DNA from: Paracoccaceae bacterium
GTDB lineage: Bacteria; Pseudomonadota; Alphaproteobacteria; Rhodobacterales; Rhodobacteraceae
Direction: 5' to 3'
NCBI GenBank assembly: GCA_024636555.1
Contig: JAGXGW010000016.1
Coordinates: 1 to 64,000, forward strand
Length of the DNA stretch: 64,000 bases
Shown here: positions 52,800-61,556 of the stretch, one piece after another
How the letters are laid out: each line of letters opens with the position of its first letter
How positions within the stretch are numbered: the first letter of the stretch is position 1
The notes under the pieces: model-generated
What the model saw: only the letters and a program-made list of their open reading frames with translations
The model's database searches: none
Told to the model about the DNA's origin: nothing
Translations under genes and position numbers: made by a program

Positions 52800-53800
52800 G
52801 CCTTGCTCCCTATATCCATGCGATGGGGCGCGGGCCGGGACGGGCGCGCAATCTGGAACTGGCCGAGGCCGGGGAGGCGATGCGGCTGATCCTTGCGGGC
52901 CAGGCCGACCCGCATGCGGTTGGCGCGTTGCTGATGCTGATGCGCTACCGCGGCGAGACGCCCGCCGAGATCGCCGGTTTCGTCACGGCGGTGCGGGCCA
53001 CGCTTCCGGCGTTGCCGTCCGTCGATCTGGACTGGCCCAGCTATGCGGCGGGACGCACGCGGGGGCTGCCGTGGTTCCTGCTGGCGGCACGGCTGGTTGC
53101 ACAAAGCGGGGTGCGGGTGCTGATGCATGGCTGGAACGCGCACCAGAGCGAGGGGGCGGATGTCCGCAGCGCGCTGGGCTTGGCGGGGATCGCGCAGGCC
53201 GACGCCGTTGATGATGTCGGGCCTCTGCTGGACCGTGATGGCATCGTCTACCTGCCGCTGGAATGCCTTGCGCCCCGGACGATGGAGTTACTGCGCCTGC
53301 GCGAGGTTCTGGGCCTGCGCTCCTGTATCAATACCGTCTGCCGTGTGCTCAACCCCGCGCAGGCTCCCGCTGCGGTGCAAGGCGTGTTCCATCCGCCCTA
53401 TCGCCCGCTGCAACAGGCGGCAGGCGACATTCTCGGGCAGCCAAACCTGTGCATCCTGAAAGGCGGTGGCGGCGAGTTCGAGCGCAATCCCACCAAGGAT
53501 GTGACCCTGTTCCGCTTGCAGGGCGGCAGCGCGCTGGAAACTGTGCTGCCGCCGCTGCTGCCCGAGGCGCGCAAGCTGGCCGATGCGACGGATGCCGGTG
53601 CGGCAGATGCTGGTGCGCGCTTGCAAGACCTGTGGACAGGCGCGCTTGAGGACGAATTCGCGCGCTGCGTCGTGACCGGCACGGCGGCGGCGGCCCTGAT
53701 CGCCCTAGGCCATGCGCCGGATGCTGCCGGTTCGCTGGCAAACGCCCTGTGGACAGAGCGCCTGTATTCCCACCCGCCCAAGAGATTCCAAGGAGCCTGA
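52796..53800 (+). CDS. YbiB-like glycosyltransferase-fold protein
   Basis: A 334-residue protein of the TrpD-like family (DNA-binding protein YbiB). Seen: the N-terminal helical bundle (GETPAEIAGFVTAVRAT), MHGWNAHQSEGADVR and a phosphoribosyltransferase-like GGGGEFERNPTKD segment. It lacks a clear TrpD pathway context and sits in the nas operon between nasA and the siroheme gene, overlapping nasA by 4 bases. Its role in nitrate assimilation is not known. Confidence 0.85.
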   Translation: MSLAPYIHAMGRGPGRARNLELAEAGEAMRLILAGQADPHAVGALLMLMRYRGETPAEIAGFVTAVRATLPALPSVDLDWPSYAAGRTRGLPWFLLAARLVAQSGVRVLMHGWNAHQSEGADVRSALGLAGIAQADAVDDVGPLLDRDGIVYLPLECLAPRTMELLRLREVLGLRSCINTVCRVLNPAQAPAAVQGVFHPPYRPLQQAAGDILGQPNLCILKGGGGEFERNPTKDVTLFRLQGGSALETVLPPLLPEARKLADATDAGAADAGARLQDLWTGALEDEFARCVVTGTAAAALIALGHAPDAAGSLANALWTERLYSHPPKRFQGA

Positions 53801-53804
53801 TGCC

Positions 53805-54683
53805 ATGAAGACTTTTCCGATGTTCCTGCAAACGGCCAGCCGGCCAGCCTTGGGCGAGTTGGCGGCACTGGCGCGCGATGCAGGGCGCGCGGCGGCGGCG
53901 CTGGTCAAAACCACGCCTGCTGCGGGTGGCAAAGGCGCGGTGCAGGGCGCTATCGCGCTTGTCGGTGCAGGGCCGGGGGCGGCGGACCTGCTGACGCTGC
54001 GCGCGCTGCGCCTGCTGCAGGACGCCGATGTGATCTACTATGACCGTCTGGTCGATCCGGCTGTGCTGGAACTGGCCCGCCGCGACGCAGAGCGCGTTTT
54101 CGTGGGCAAAGAGGTGGGGGCCAGTTCATGGCCGCAGGACCGCATCAACGCCGTCATCGTGGCGGCGGCCAAGCGGGGGCGCAAGGTTGTGCGCCTCAAA
54201 TCCGGCGATCCCGGCATCTTCGGCCGCCTGACCGAGGAGCTGGAGGCCGCGCGCGATGCGGGCATTCCCGTCGAGATCGTGCCCGGCGTCACCGCTGCCA
54301 GCGCTGCGGCGGCAAGCCTTGGCAGGGGGTTGACCGAGCGCGGCGTGACCGACCGGCTGATGCTGGCGACCGCCGCCTGCAAACCGGGCGATCCGGAGCC
54401 GGACTGGGCCGGTATGCTGCGTCCCGGCACGTCGCTTGCAGTTTACATGGGCGTGCGGCAAGCGCCGTCGATGGTGCAGGCGCTGCGGGAGGCCCGCGTC
54501 CCGATGTCGCTGGAGGTCGAGATCGTCAGCAAAGCCTCGACCGCTGACGAAAAAGTGACGCGCTGCTCTCTGGATGCCTTGGCAAGGGTTCTGAGGGACG
54601 AACAGCTTGCCAACCCGGCCATCATCTTCATCCGCTGGCCCAAAGGCACAAGCGCACAGCTCGCCTCGGTCGCCGCCGCCTGA
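53805..54683 (+). CDS. cobA: Uroporphyrinogen-III C-methyltransferase with a vestigial CysG N-terminus
   Basis: A 292-residue protein. The methyltransferase domain starts at about residue 48 (ALVGAGPGAADLLTLRALRLLQ) and includes YYDRLVDP, KSGDPGIFGR and VPGVTAASAAAA. It supplies precorrin-2 for siroheme in NirB. The first 45 residues (beginning MKTFPMFLQTA) resemble the opening of CysG's dehydrogenase domain but are too short to hold it. Chelation and oxidation to siroheme must be done by another protein. Confidence 0.9.
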   Translation: MKTFPMFLQTASRPALGELAALARDAGRAAAALVKTTPAAGGKGAVQGAIALVGAGPGAADLLTLRALRLLQDADVIYYDRLVDPAVLELARRDAERVFVGKEVGASSWPQDRINAVIVAAAKRGRKVVRLKSGDPGIFGRLTEELEAARDAGIPVEIVPGVTAASAAAASLGRGLTERGVTDRLMLATAACKPGDPEPDWAGMLRPGTSLAVYMGVRQAPSMVQALREARVPMSLEVEIVSKASTADEKVTRCSLDALARVLRDEQLANPAIIFIRWPKGTSAQLASVAAA

Positions 54684-54777
54684 AACCCTGCGGGCTGGCA
54701 GTCGCGTCACGTCCCGCCCGTGAGCGGGGCCGCAAAGCCGGTTGCATTCCAGCCGGAGCTTAGCTAATCCACCCTCC

Positions 54778-54811
54778 ACCGGTCGCAGCCTACCCGGTCA
54801 ACAAAACAAGG
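54778..54811 (+). promoter_or_regulatory. preQ1-I riboswitch controlling queC
   Basis: ACCGG (54778-54782) pairs with CCGGT (54794-54798). The loop begins TCGCAG, and the A-rich tail ends ACAAAACAAGG (54801-54811). Loop and tail match the Thermoanaerobacter tengcongensis preQ1 aptamer almost base for base. The final AAGG is both part of the pseudoknot and the ribosome-binding site of queC (ATG at 54820), so preQ1 binding should block translation. Confidence 0.92.
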
Positions 54812-54819
54812 ACTGAACT

Positions 54820-55521
54820 ATGAAAACGAATGTCATCTGCTCCGGCGGATTGGATTCCGTGTCGCTCGCCCATGTGATTGCGGAGCAAGGCGCACTTTCC
54901 CGACTGGTGTCGTTCGACTACGGACAGCGCCACCGAAAGGAACTCGAATTCGCCGCGGCCTGCGCGCTGCGTCTGGGCGTGCCCCATCACCTGATCGATA
55001 TGCGTAGCATCGGCGCCAGCCTGACAGGGTCTGCCCTGACAGAGGACATAGATGTGCCGGACGGCCATTATGCCGAGGAAACCATGCGGATCACGGTTGT
55101 TCCCAACCGCAACGCGATCATGCTCAGCATTGCCTATGGCATTGCAGCGGCAAACGGGGATGACGCGGTGGCGACGGCTGTGCATGGCGGTGACCACTTC
55201 ATCTATCCCGATTGCCGCCCCAGCTTTACGGAAGCTTTCGACAGGATGCAGCGCGCGGCCTTGGACGGATATGCCGAGGTGGCGCTTTACACGCCCTTCG
55301 TGCACCGGACCAAAGCCGATATCGTGACCGAAGGCGCGAAGGTGCACACACCTTTTGCCGAAACATGGTCCTGCTACAAAGGCGGCGCGCTGCATTGCGG
55401 GCGCTGTGGCACCTGTGTCGAGCGGCGCGAAGCCTTCGATCTGGCCGGTGTCCCTGATCCGACCGCTTATGCCGATCCGGATTTCTGGCGGCAGGCGGTT
55501 GCCAGCCGGGAGGCGGTGTGA
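54820..55521 (+). CDS. queC: 7-cyano-7-deazaguanine synthase (QueC)
   Basis: A 233-residue PP-loop enzyme making preQ0 from carboxy-deazaguanine. Seen: the PP-loop CSGGLDSV at about residues 6-13, and the C-terminal zinc-binding CYKGGALHCGRCGTC. Its start is sequestered by the preQ1 riboswitch. Shares one base with queD. First of four queuosine genes. Confidence 0.97.
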   Translation: MKTNVICSGGLDSVSLAHVIAEQGALSRLVSFDYGQRHRKELEFAAACALRLGVPHHLIDMRSIGASLTGSALTEDIDVPDGHYAEETMRITVVPNRNAIMLSIAYGIAAANGDDAVATAVHGGDHFIYPDCRPSFTEAFDRMQRAALDGYAEVALYTPFVHRTKADIVTEGAKVHTPFAETWSCYKGGALHCGRCGTCVERREAFDLAGVPDPTAYADPDFWRQAVASREAV

Positions 55522-55874
55522 TGTTCCGGATCAGCAAAGAGTTCCATTTCTCCGCCTCGCACCGCCTGTCGCATCTGCCGCCGGATCACCAGTGCTTCCG
55601 GCTCCACGGCCACAACTATATCGTGGTGGTGGAACTGGCCGCGTCCGAGTTGAACGCCGACGCTTTCGTACGCGATTATCACGAGTTGAAACCGCTCAAG
55701 AACTATGTGGACGACACGTTCGACCATCGCCATCTCGATGATATCCTCGACGTGCCCTCGACCGCAGAGAACCTTGCCAAGCATTTCTACGACTGGTGCA
55801 AGGCGCGCTGGCCCGAAACGGCCTCGGTGAAAGTGTCGGAGACGCCAAAGACCTGGGCCGAGTACCGCCCATGA
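55521..55874 (+). CDS. queD: 6-carboxytetrahydropterin synthase (QueD)
   Basis: A 117-residue enzyme of the PTPS family. Seen: HFSASHRL and LHGHNY zinc ligands, with the catalytic Cys in [13 protein letters not shown] at 55521 overlaps the queC stop by one base; a GTG one codon upstream is possible. Confidence 0.96.
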   Translation: MFRISKEFHFSASHRLSHLPPDHQCFRLHGHNYIVVVELAASELNADAFVRDYHELKPLKNYVDDTFDHRHLDDILDVPSTAENLAKHFYDWCKARWPETASVKVSETPKTWAEYRP

Positions 55875-56593
55875 GCCTGCGGATCGCCGAGATATTCGGC
55901 CCCACCATTCAGGGCGAAGGCGCGCTGATCGGCGAGCCAACCGTCTTTATCCGCGCAGGCGGCTGCGATTATCGCTGCGTCTGGTGCGATTCACTGCATG
56001 CGGTCGATAACAGCTATCGCCACGACTGGGCGAAGATGTCGACCGACGCGGTCTGGAACAGGGTGCGCGCCCTGTCGGGCGGGCAACCGCTGACGGTGTC
56101 GCTGTCGGGGGGCAACCCCGCGATACAGGATTTCACGGCGGTTATCGCGCGCGGCAAGTCCGAGGGCTACCGCTTTGCCTGCGAGACACAAGGCTCCATC
56201 GCGCGTCCGTGGTTTGCCGAACTGGACACGCTTGTGCTCAGCCCCAAGCCGCCTTCAAGCGGCGAGACGGTGGACTGGCCGGCCTTTGCCGCCTGCCTTG
56301 ATGCGGCCCGCCCTGATGCGGCCTCCCAAGGGCCAAAGGTTGTGATGAAGATCGTTGTCTTCGACGATGCGGATTACGCTTGGGCCAAAGCCGCCGCCGC
56401 CCGCTTCCCCGCCCTGCCGCTTTACCTGCAGCCCGGCAATCCCGATGTCGATCCCGCTCATCCGGTGGATTTGCAGGCCTGCGCCGACCGGCTGTTGTGG
56501 CTGGTTGAAAAGGTCACGGACGACCAATGGTTCACCCCCCGCGTTCTGCCGCAGCTTCACGTGCTCATCTGGGGCAACAAGCGCGGCGTTTGA
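55871..56593 (+). CDS. queE: 7-carboxy-7-deazaguanine synthase (QueE)
   Basis: A 240-residue radical SAM enzyme. Seen: [13 protein letters not shown] near the N-terminus and the C-x3-C-x2-C cluster motif CDYRCVWC at about residues 32-39. The ATG at 55871 overlaps the queD stop by 4 bases. Confidence 0.96.
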   Translation: MSLRIAEIFGPTIQGEGALIGEPTVFIRAGGCDYRCVWCDSLHAVDNSYRHDWAKMSTDAVWNRVRALSGGQPLTVSLSGGNPAIQDFTAVIARGKSEGYRFACETQGSIARPWFAELDTLVLSPKPPSSGETVDWPAFAACLDAARPDAASQGPKVVMKIVVFDDADYAWAKAAAARFPALPLYLQPGNPDVDPAHPVDLQACADRLLWLVEKVTDDQWFTPRVLPQLHVLIWGNKRGV

Positions 56594-56617
56594 CAGGTTC
56601 CAAAAAGGAAAATCGAC

Positions 56618-57082
56618 ATGACAGAGAATATCTACAGCGGATTGCAACAACTGGGCGGGGCGACATCGCTGCCCGCCAGCCCTGATGCAGCAACGCTGGA
56701 ACGGGTGAAAAACCCGCAAGCCGACACCTCCTATAACGTGCGTTTCGTCGCGCCCGAGTTCACATCGCTTTGCCCGATGACGGGTCAGCCCGATTTCGCG
56801 CATCTGGTGATCGATTACGTGCCTGCGCAATGGCTGGTCGAGAGCAAGTCTCTCAAACTGTATCTGGGCTCTTTCCGCAACCACGGCGCATTCCACGAGG
56901 ATTGCACCGTGTCGATCGGACGGCGGCTGGCGGCGTTCCTTGAACCTGCATGGCTGCGGATCGGCGGGTACTGGTATCCACGCGGCGGTATCCCCATCGA
57001 CGTGTTCTGGCAAAGCGGCCCGATGCCCGGCGGTATCTGGATTCCCGATCAGGGCGTCCCGCCCTATCGCGGACGCGGCTGA
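56618..57082 (+). CDS. queF: NADPH-dependent 7-cyano-7-deazaguanine reductase (QueF, short form)
   Basis: A 154-residue T-fold nitrile reductase forming preQ1 from preQ0. Seen: the catalytic Cys in [14 protein letters not shown] at about residue 50 and the NADPH/QueF motif ESKSLKLYL. Last gene of the riboswitch-controlled operon; 24 bases after queE. Convergent with the gamma-glutamyltransferase gene. Confidence 0.96.
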   Translation: MTENIYSGLQQLGGATSLPASPDAATLERVKNPQADTSYNVRFVAPEFTSLCPMTGQPDFAHLVIDYVPAQWLVESKSLKLYLGSFRNHGAFHEDCTVSIGRRLAAFLEPAWLRIGGYWYPRGGIPIDVFWQSGPMPGGIWIPDQGVPPYRGRG

Positions 57083-57166
57083 GTGTTTCTTTCCGGTTGG
57101 GTGATGCGAGGCGTCACCAAGCGGGTGTCGGCGGTTACGTTGCCCGGCCGCAGTAAAACCGGGTCT

Positions 57167-58696
57167 CTACGCCCGCGGATCGTGCCATGCCATGCAGCCC
57201 GCTGCGTTTGCCTGAACGATACCGGCCTGTCCCGCTATCGGGCTTTTCGCTGGTATGAGGCTGATCTCGTGCCCTTTGCTGGACAGCGTAACGACGGTAT
57301 CGGCGCTGATATCGCCCTCAAGCTTCAGGCTGTCGCGGCTGTCGGAAAAGGTCTTGCCCAGCAGGAAGCGAGGGCCGGCCAATGCCTCTTGCGGTGATTG
57401 GGCAAAGTCGATCAGACGGGTCAGAAGCATCGACAGGGTTTGTGGCTGCCCGTCCGCGCCTTGGGTCCCATAGACAAGATGCGGCCGTCCGTCCTTGAGC
57501 GCGATGCCGGGATTGAGCGTGTAGAACGGCAGTTTACCGGGCGCAAAGGCGTTGGGATGGGCCGGATCGCTGTCAAAAGCGGCCCCGCGGTTCTGCCAGA
57601 TGATCCCCGTGTCGCCCGCAACCACGCCGCTGCCCCAGTCGAAATAGGTGCTTTGCAGCACGCTGGCGGCATTGCCCTGCCCGTCGATCGCGCCAAGAAA
57701 AACCGTATCGCCATGGTGCCACCGATGCGGCCATGGCAGGGCCGAGCGCGGATCGACCCCCCGCGCGAGCCGGTCAAGCCGCGCATCGGCCAGCGCCGCT
57801 GCGCTGTCTTGCGGGGCAAAGGCGGGGTCCGCGATGGTGCCGCGTTCCAGAAAGGCGCGTTTGACCGCCTCGATGCACAGATGCAGGTGATCCGCGCTGC
57901 CCGCAGCGATGCCGGACAGGTCGAAGCGGGACAGGATGCCCATGATCTGAAGGGTTGTGAGGCCTTGGGTCGGTGGCGGTGGGGCCAGCAGGGTCATATT
58001 GCGGTAGGGCAGGGACAGCGGCGTCACCTCCCGCGTTTGCGTCCGCGCAAGATCGCCGGCGCCGATAATGACACCGGCAGACCGCAGACCTTCCAAGATC
58101 CGCCGCGACAACGCCCCGTGGTAGAATTCCGCAGCCCCACCCTCGGCGATCAGGCGCAGGCTTTCGGCCAGTGCAGGTTGCCGCAGCCGGTGTCCTTCGG
58201 GCAAGGGGTGGCCAGCTGCCATGAAGATGGCACCGAATCCCGGCCAGCAGCCGCTGTCGGATACGCGGAACGCGCCCCAGAACGCTTGCGAGGCAGAGAC
58301 GGCAAACCCGTCCTGTGCCAGTGCGATGGCGGGGGACAACAGATCCTCCCATCGGGCGCGGCCCCCCAATGCGCGTTGTGCATGGCGAAAGGCATGCTCC
58401 CAGCCGTCGACAACGGCAGCCGTTGTCAGGATGGAGGCTGGCCCGCGTTGCGGAAAGGGGGCCTCGGGCATGGCGCGGTCGATGCCCTGACCGATGGCCA
58501 GAAAGCAGCTTTGCTGCCCGTGACGGTCCACCACCAGCCAGACCGCATCACCGCCCAGCCCGCAGAAATGCGGCATCACCACCGTCAGCACCGCCCCCGC
58601 TGCGATCAGCGCCTCGGAGGCTGTGCCGCCTGCGTCCAGCACCTCCATCCCTGCGGCTGTGGCCAGCGGATGGGGTGTCGTCAGCGCGCCGGTCAT
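57167..58696 (-). CDS. Gamma-glutamyltransferase-family enzyme (YwrD-like), no signal peptide
   Basis: A 509-residue Ntn-hydrolase. Seen: GALTTPHPLAT and GLGGDAVWLVV near the N-terminus, and the autocleavage region GDTVFLGAIDGQGNA with the nucleophile Thr at about residue 328. There is no export leader, so it may act on cytoplasmic gamma-glutamyl compounds or imported ones, unlike periplasmic Ggt. Divergent from a TetR regulator, with a palindrome in the shared region. The ATG at 58696 has only a weak site upstream. Confidence 0.9.
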   Translation of the reverse strand: MTGALTTPHPLATAAGMEVLDAGGTASEALIAAGAVLTVVMPHFCGLGGDAVWLVVDRHGQQSCFLAIGQGIDRAMPEAPFPQRGPASILTTAAVVDGWEHAFRHAQRALGGRARWEDLLSPAIALAQDGFAVSASQAFWGAFRVSDSGCWPGFGAIFMAAGHPLPEGHRLRQPALAESLRLIAEGGAAEFYHGALSRRILEGLRSAGVIIGAGDLARTQTREVTPLSLPYRNMTLLAPPPPTQGLTTLQIMGILSRFDLSGIAAGSADHLHLCIEAVKRAFLERGTIADPAFAPQDSAAALADARLDRLARGVDPRSALPWPHRWHHGDTVFLGAIDGQGNAASVLQSTYFDWGSGVVAGDTGIIWQNRGAAFDSDPAHPNAFAPGKLPFYTLNPGIALKDGRPHLVYGTQGADGQPQTLSMLLTRLIDFAQSPQEALAGPRFLLGKTFSDSRDSLKLEGDISADTVVTLSSKGHEISLIPAKSPIAGQAGIVQANAAGCMAWHDPRA

Positions 58697-58833
58697 GTTG
58701 TGGAACCACCAGGTCGGGTCACGGGCATCGCCTCTTCTTTGTCGGTCTGCGTCTGTTTCATGGCCCCTGGCACGTGCCGATACAGTGCACAGACCGCTGC
58801 GGAGCTTGAATTCTCCTAGGGTCGCGGGCGATA

Positions 58834-58851
58834 TAAGTAAACGTTCACTTA
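58834..58851. promoter_or_regulatory. Probable TetR operator between the gamma-glutamyltransferase and tetR genes
   Basis: An 18-bp near-perfect palindrome, TAAGTAAACGTTCACTTA, with one mismatched position per arm, in the 288-bp divergent region. The half-site TAAGTAA recurs on the minus strand near 59792-59799, upstream of the ABC transporter operon, suggesting the regulator also controls that operon. Confidence 0.65.
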
Positions 58852-58984
58852 CATGATGGCGTGTTGGGTATTCGACAGGTGATTGAAATTTGTGCAAGCC
58901 GCCGGTCCGGGGTAGCGATGCAAGGCGCTGTCGGCTAGGGACAAGCACCCGTACCGCGTATCCGAGGCTTGCCGAGAAAGACCG

Positions 58985-59650
58985 ATGACAAAAACGACGC
59001 CCCAGAAGAAAACGCGGAGCCGCGATCCCGAGCGGACCAAGGCGCAACTCACCGAGGCTGCGCTAAGCGAATTCGCCGATCACGGTTTTCACGGTGCGCG
59101 GGTTGACCGGATCACCCGCGCGGTGGGCTGCAATCCGCGGCTGCTGTATCACTACTTCGGCAGCAAGGAAAAACTCTACGTTGCAGTGATCGAGCATATC
59201 TTCGCGGATATCCGCGCGCAGGAACGGGATCTTGAACTGGCGCGGCTGGAGCCATTGGCCGCAATGCGGCGTCTGGTCGAATTCACCTATGATTTCTTCG
59301 ACGGCAATCCCCTGTTCGTCAAGATGGCACGCAACGAGAACATGCTGGAGGGCAAGTTCATCGTCCAGACCGAGGCGGTGCGGACCAGTTCGCAACCGCT
59401 GATCGATGCGATCAGCGGGATCATCGCGCGCGGGCTGGCGGATGGTGTGTTCAAACACCGCTACGATGCGCTGCAGATCTACATCTCCATCGTGGCTCTC
59501 AGCGCATATCACCTCAATAACGGGCATACGCTGACGGCTATTTTCGGCGTCGATCTGCTCAGCCCCGAATGGCGGCAGGAGCGGCGTGCCCATACCATCG
59601 CCATGGTGATGAATGCGGTGACAGGTGGCGATTCGTCCTGCAAATCTTAG
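58985..59650 (+). CDS. TetR/AcrR-family regulator
   Basis: A 221-residue repressor with an N-terminal helix-turn-helix at about residues 18-62 (LSEFADHGFHGARVDRI and LLYHYFGSKEKLY), and a C-terminal TetR_C domain similar to RutR-type regulators. It lies between the gamma-glutamyltransferase gene (divergent) and the ABC importer operon (same strand, 184 bases downstream). Likely represses both until its ligand is present. Confidence 0.9.
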   Translation: MTKTTPQKKTRSRDPERTKAQLTEAALSEFADHGFHGARVDRITRAVGCNPRLLYHYFGSKEKLYVAVIEHIFADIRAQERDLELARLEPLAAMRRLVEFTYDFFDGNPLFVKMARNENMLEGKFIVQTEAVRTSSQPLIDAISGIIARGLADGVFKHRYDALQIYISIVALSAYHLNNGHTLTAIFGVDLLSPEWRQERRAHTIAMVMNAVTGGDSSCKS

Positions 59651-59834
59651 CGCTGGGCGGCTGCTGCCCGCGCCCCGTCTGATCCTTGCGGCGCGCCATC
59701 GCTGTGCAAACTACGCTCTTTTTGCCTGCGTTCGTCCTCCGGATCGCTGAAAAAATAAGCGCGCGGAAGTTAATTCATAAAATACTTACTTAGACTGCTT
59801 TCCAGCTTCTGCCGCGGGCCGTCTTCTTGGTGTC

Positions 59835-60704
59835 ATGAACATGACATCAGACATATCCGCCCCCGCGACACCGTTGCCGGCCACGACAGTGGCATCGCGT
59901 AGCAATCCCGTGCATGCGCGTCCTGCGATCGAGTTGCAGGATGCCTCGGTGATCTTCGGAAAGGGCGATCAGGCGGTCACAGCCTTGACGCCGACGACGC
60001 TGAAAATGGAGCGCGGCGACTTTCTGGCACTTGTCGGCCCTTCGGGTTGCGGCAAGTCCACGATCCTGCGCCTGGCCAGCAACCTGATCCAGCCCTCGTC
60101 GGGCAATGTCCTGCTGGGTGGGCGCGAGGCAGCAGCGAAAGAGCTTCGCATCGGCATGGCGTTCCAGAACCCCACGATGCTGCCTTGGCGGAGCATCGAG
60201 AAGAACGTGATGCTGCCGCTCAAGATCGTCGAGCCGTTCAAACGCACGTTCCAGCGTGACCGCAAAGGCGCCTACCGCGACCGCGTCCATGCGCTGCTGG
60301 AACAGGTGGGCCTCAAGGATTTCGCGGGGCATTTCCCGTGGCAACTGTCGGGCGGTATGCTGCAGCGCGCCAACCTGTGCCGTGCACTGATCCACGATCC
60401 GGACCTGCTGCTGCTGGACGAGCCTTTCGGCGCGCTGGACCAGTTCACCCGCGAGGAACTCTGGCAGGTTCTGCAAGACCTCTATCTCGACCGCCAGCCC
60501 ACCGTGCTGCTGGTCACCCATGACCTGCGCGAGGCCGGATTTCTGGCCCGCCGCATCTGCGTGATGAGCGCGCGGCCCGGCCGGGTCATCTCGGACAGGG
60601 CCGTCACCATGCCACAGCCGCGAGACATCAGCGTGATCTACAGCCCCGACTTCGTGGAAATGACCCAAGGCCTGCGCGAACTGATCGCCCAGATCCGCAA
60701 ATGA
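59835..60704 (+). CDS. NitT/TauT-family ABC importer ATPase
   Basis: A 289-residue ATPase with Walker A GPSGCGKST, signature LSGGMLQR, Walker B LLLLDEP and H-loop VTHDLREA. It has a longer N-terminal region (about 30 residues) than SsuB. Encoded 37 bases before the permease gene in an operon with a binding protein. Confidence 0.93.
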   Translation: MNMTSDISAPATPLPATTVASRSNPVHARPAIELQDASVIFGKGDQAVTALTPTTLKMERGDFLALVGPSGCGKSTILRLASNLIQPSSGNVLLGGREAAAKELRIGMAFQNPTMLPWRSIEKNVMLPLKIVEPFKRTFQRDRKGAYRDRVHALLEQVGLKDFAGHFPWQLSGGMLQRANLCRALIHDPDLLLLDEPFGALDQFTREELWQVLQDLYLDRQPTVLLVTHDLREAGFLARRICVMSARPGRVISDRAVTMPQPRDISVIYSPDFVEMTQGLRELIAQIRK

Positions 60705-60741
60705 TGCCGCCCCGCACTCTTTCGAAAGCAAAGGTTGCCCC

Positions 60742-61515
60742 ATGACTGAGACCAACAAGATACGCTCCATGTCTTTCAGCCTGATCCTGGGGTTCTTCCT
60801 GATGTGGGAAGTCCTGTGCATCATGCTGAATGTCTCTGACCTGATCCTGCCGCGCCCGTCGGAAATAGCGGTTACGTTGTGGACACGTTTCCCGGTGCTC
60901 TGGCCGCATATCCTGCAAACGCTCTATTCCACGCTGACAGGCTTTTCCCTGGGCGTGATCATCGGTGTCTCCATCGGTGTGCTGATCGGCACATCGCGGG
61001 TTGCCTATGGCGTGGCCTATCCGCTGCTGGTGGGCTTTTCCTCCATTCCCAAGGTCGCCGTGGTGCCGATTTTCGTGCTCTGGTTCGGCTCGGGCACCAC
61101 GCCCGCGATCCTGACCGCGATGGTGATCTGCGTCTTTCCCATCGTGGTGAATATCTCGACCGGTCTGGCGACAACCGAACCAGATCTCGAGGACGTTCTC
61201 AAGACGCTGGGCGCCTCCAAGTCCGAGATCCTTTGGAACGTCGGCCTGCCGCGCACGATGCCCTATTTCTTCGCCTCGCTGAAGGTGGCGATCACCCTGT
61301 CTTTCGTGGGTGCCGTGCTGTCCGAAACCGTGGCCTCCAACCGTGGCATCGGCAATGTGATGATGACGGCCTCATCCAATTTCCAGGTCTCGCTCGTCTT
61401 TGCGGGGCTGATCGTTCTGGCGCTCATGGGCGTCGCGCTCTACGCGTTTTTCTCCTTTCTCGAATCCCGTGTGACCGGCTGGGCCACACGCGGCAACGAC
61501 ATCGCCGTCACCTGA
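60742..61515 (+). CDS. NitT/TauT-family ABC importer permease
   Basis: A 257-residue permease with about six spans and the EAA-like loop DVLKTLGASKSEILWNVGLP. Forms the pore with the adjacent ATPase (37 bases upstream) and binding protein (41 bases downstream). Confidence 0.93.
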   Translation: MTETNKIRSMSFSLILGFFLMWEVLCIMLNVSDLILPRPSEIAVTLWTRFPVLWPHILQTLYSTLTGFSLGVIIGVSIGVLIGTSRVAYGVAYPLLVGFSSIPKVAVVPIFVLWFGSGTTPAILTAMVICVFPIVVNISTGLATTEPDLEDVLKTLGASKSEILWNVGLPRTMPYFFASLKVAITLSFVGAVLSETVASNRGIGNVMMTASSNFQVSLVFAGLIVLALMGVALYAFFSFLESRVTGWATRGNDIAVT

Positions 61516-61556
61516 TTTTCCCCTCCCCAGAAACCGCCAACCAAAGGATTATTCCC

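Noticed and set aside
57083-57397. A plus-strand frame after queF
   Set aside because: It overlaps the 3' end of the well-supported gamma-glutamyltransferase gene and has no ribosome-binding site.
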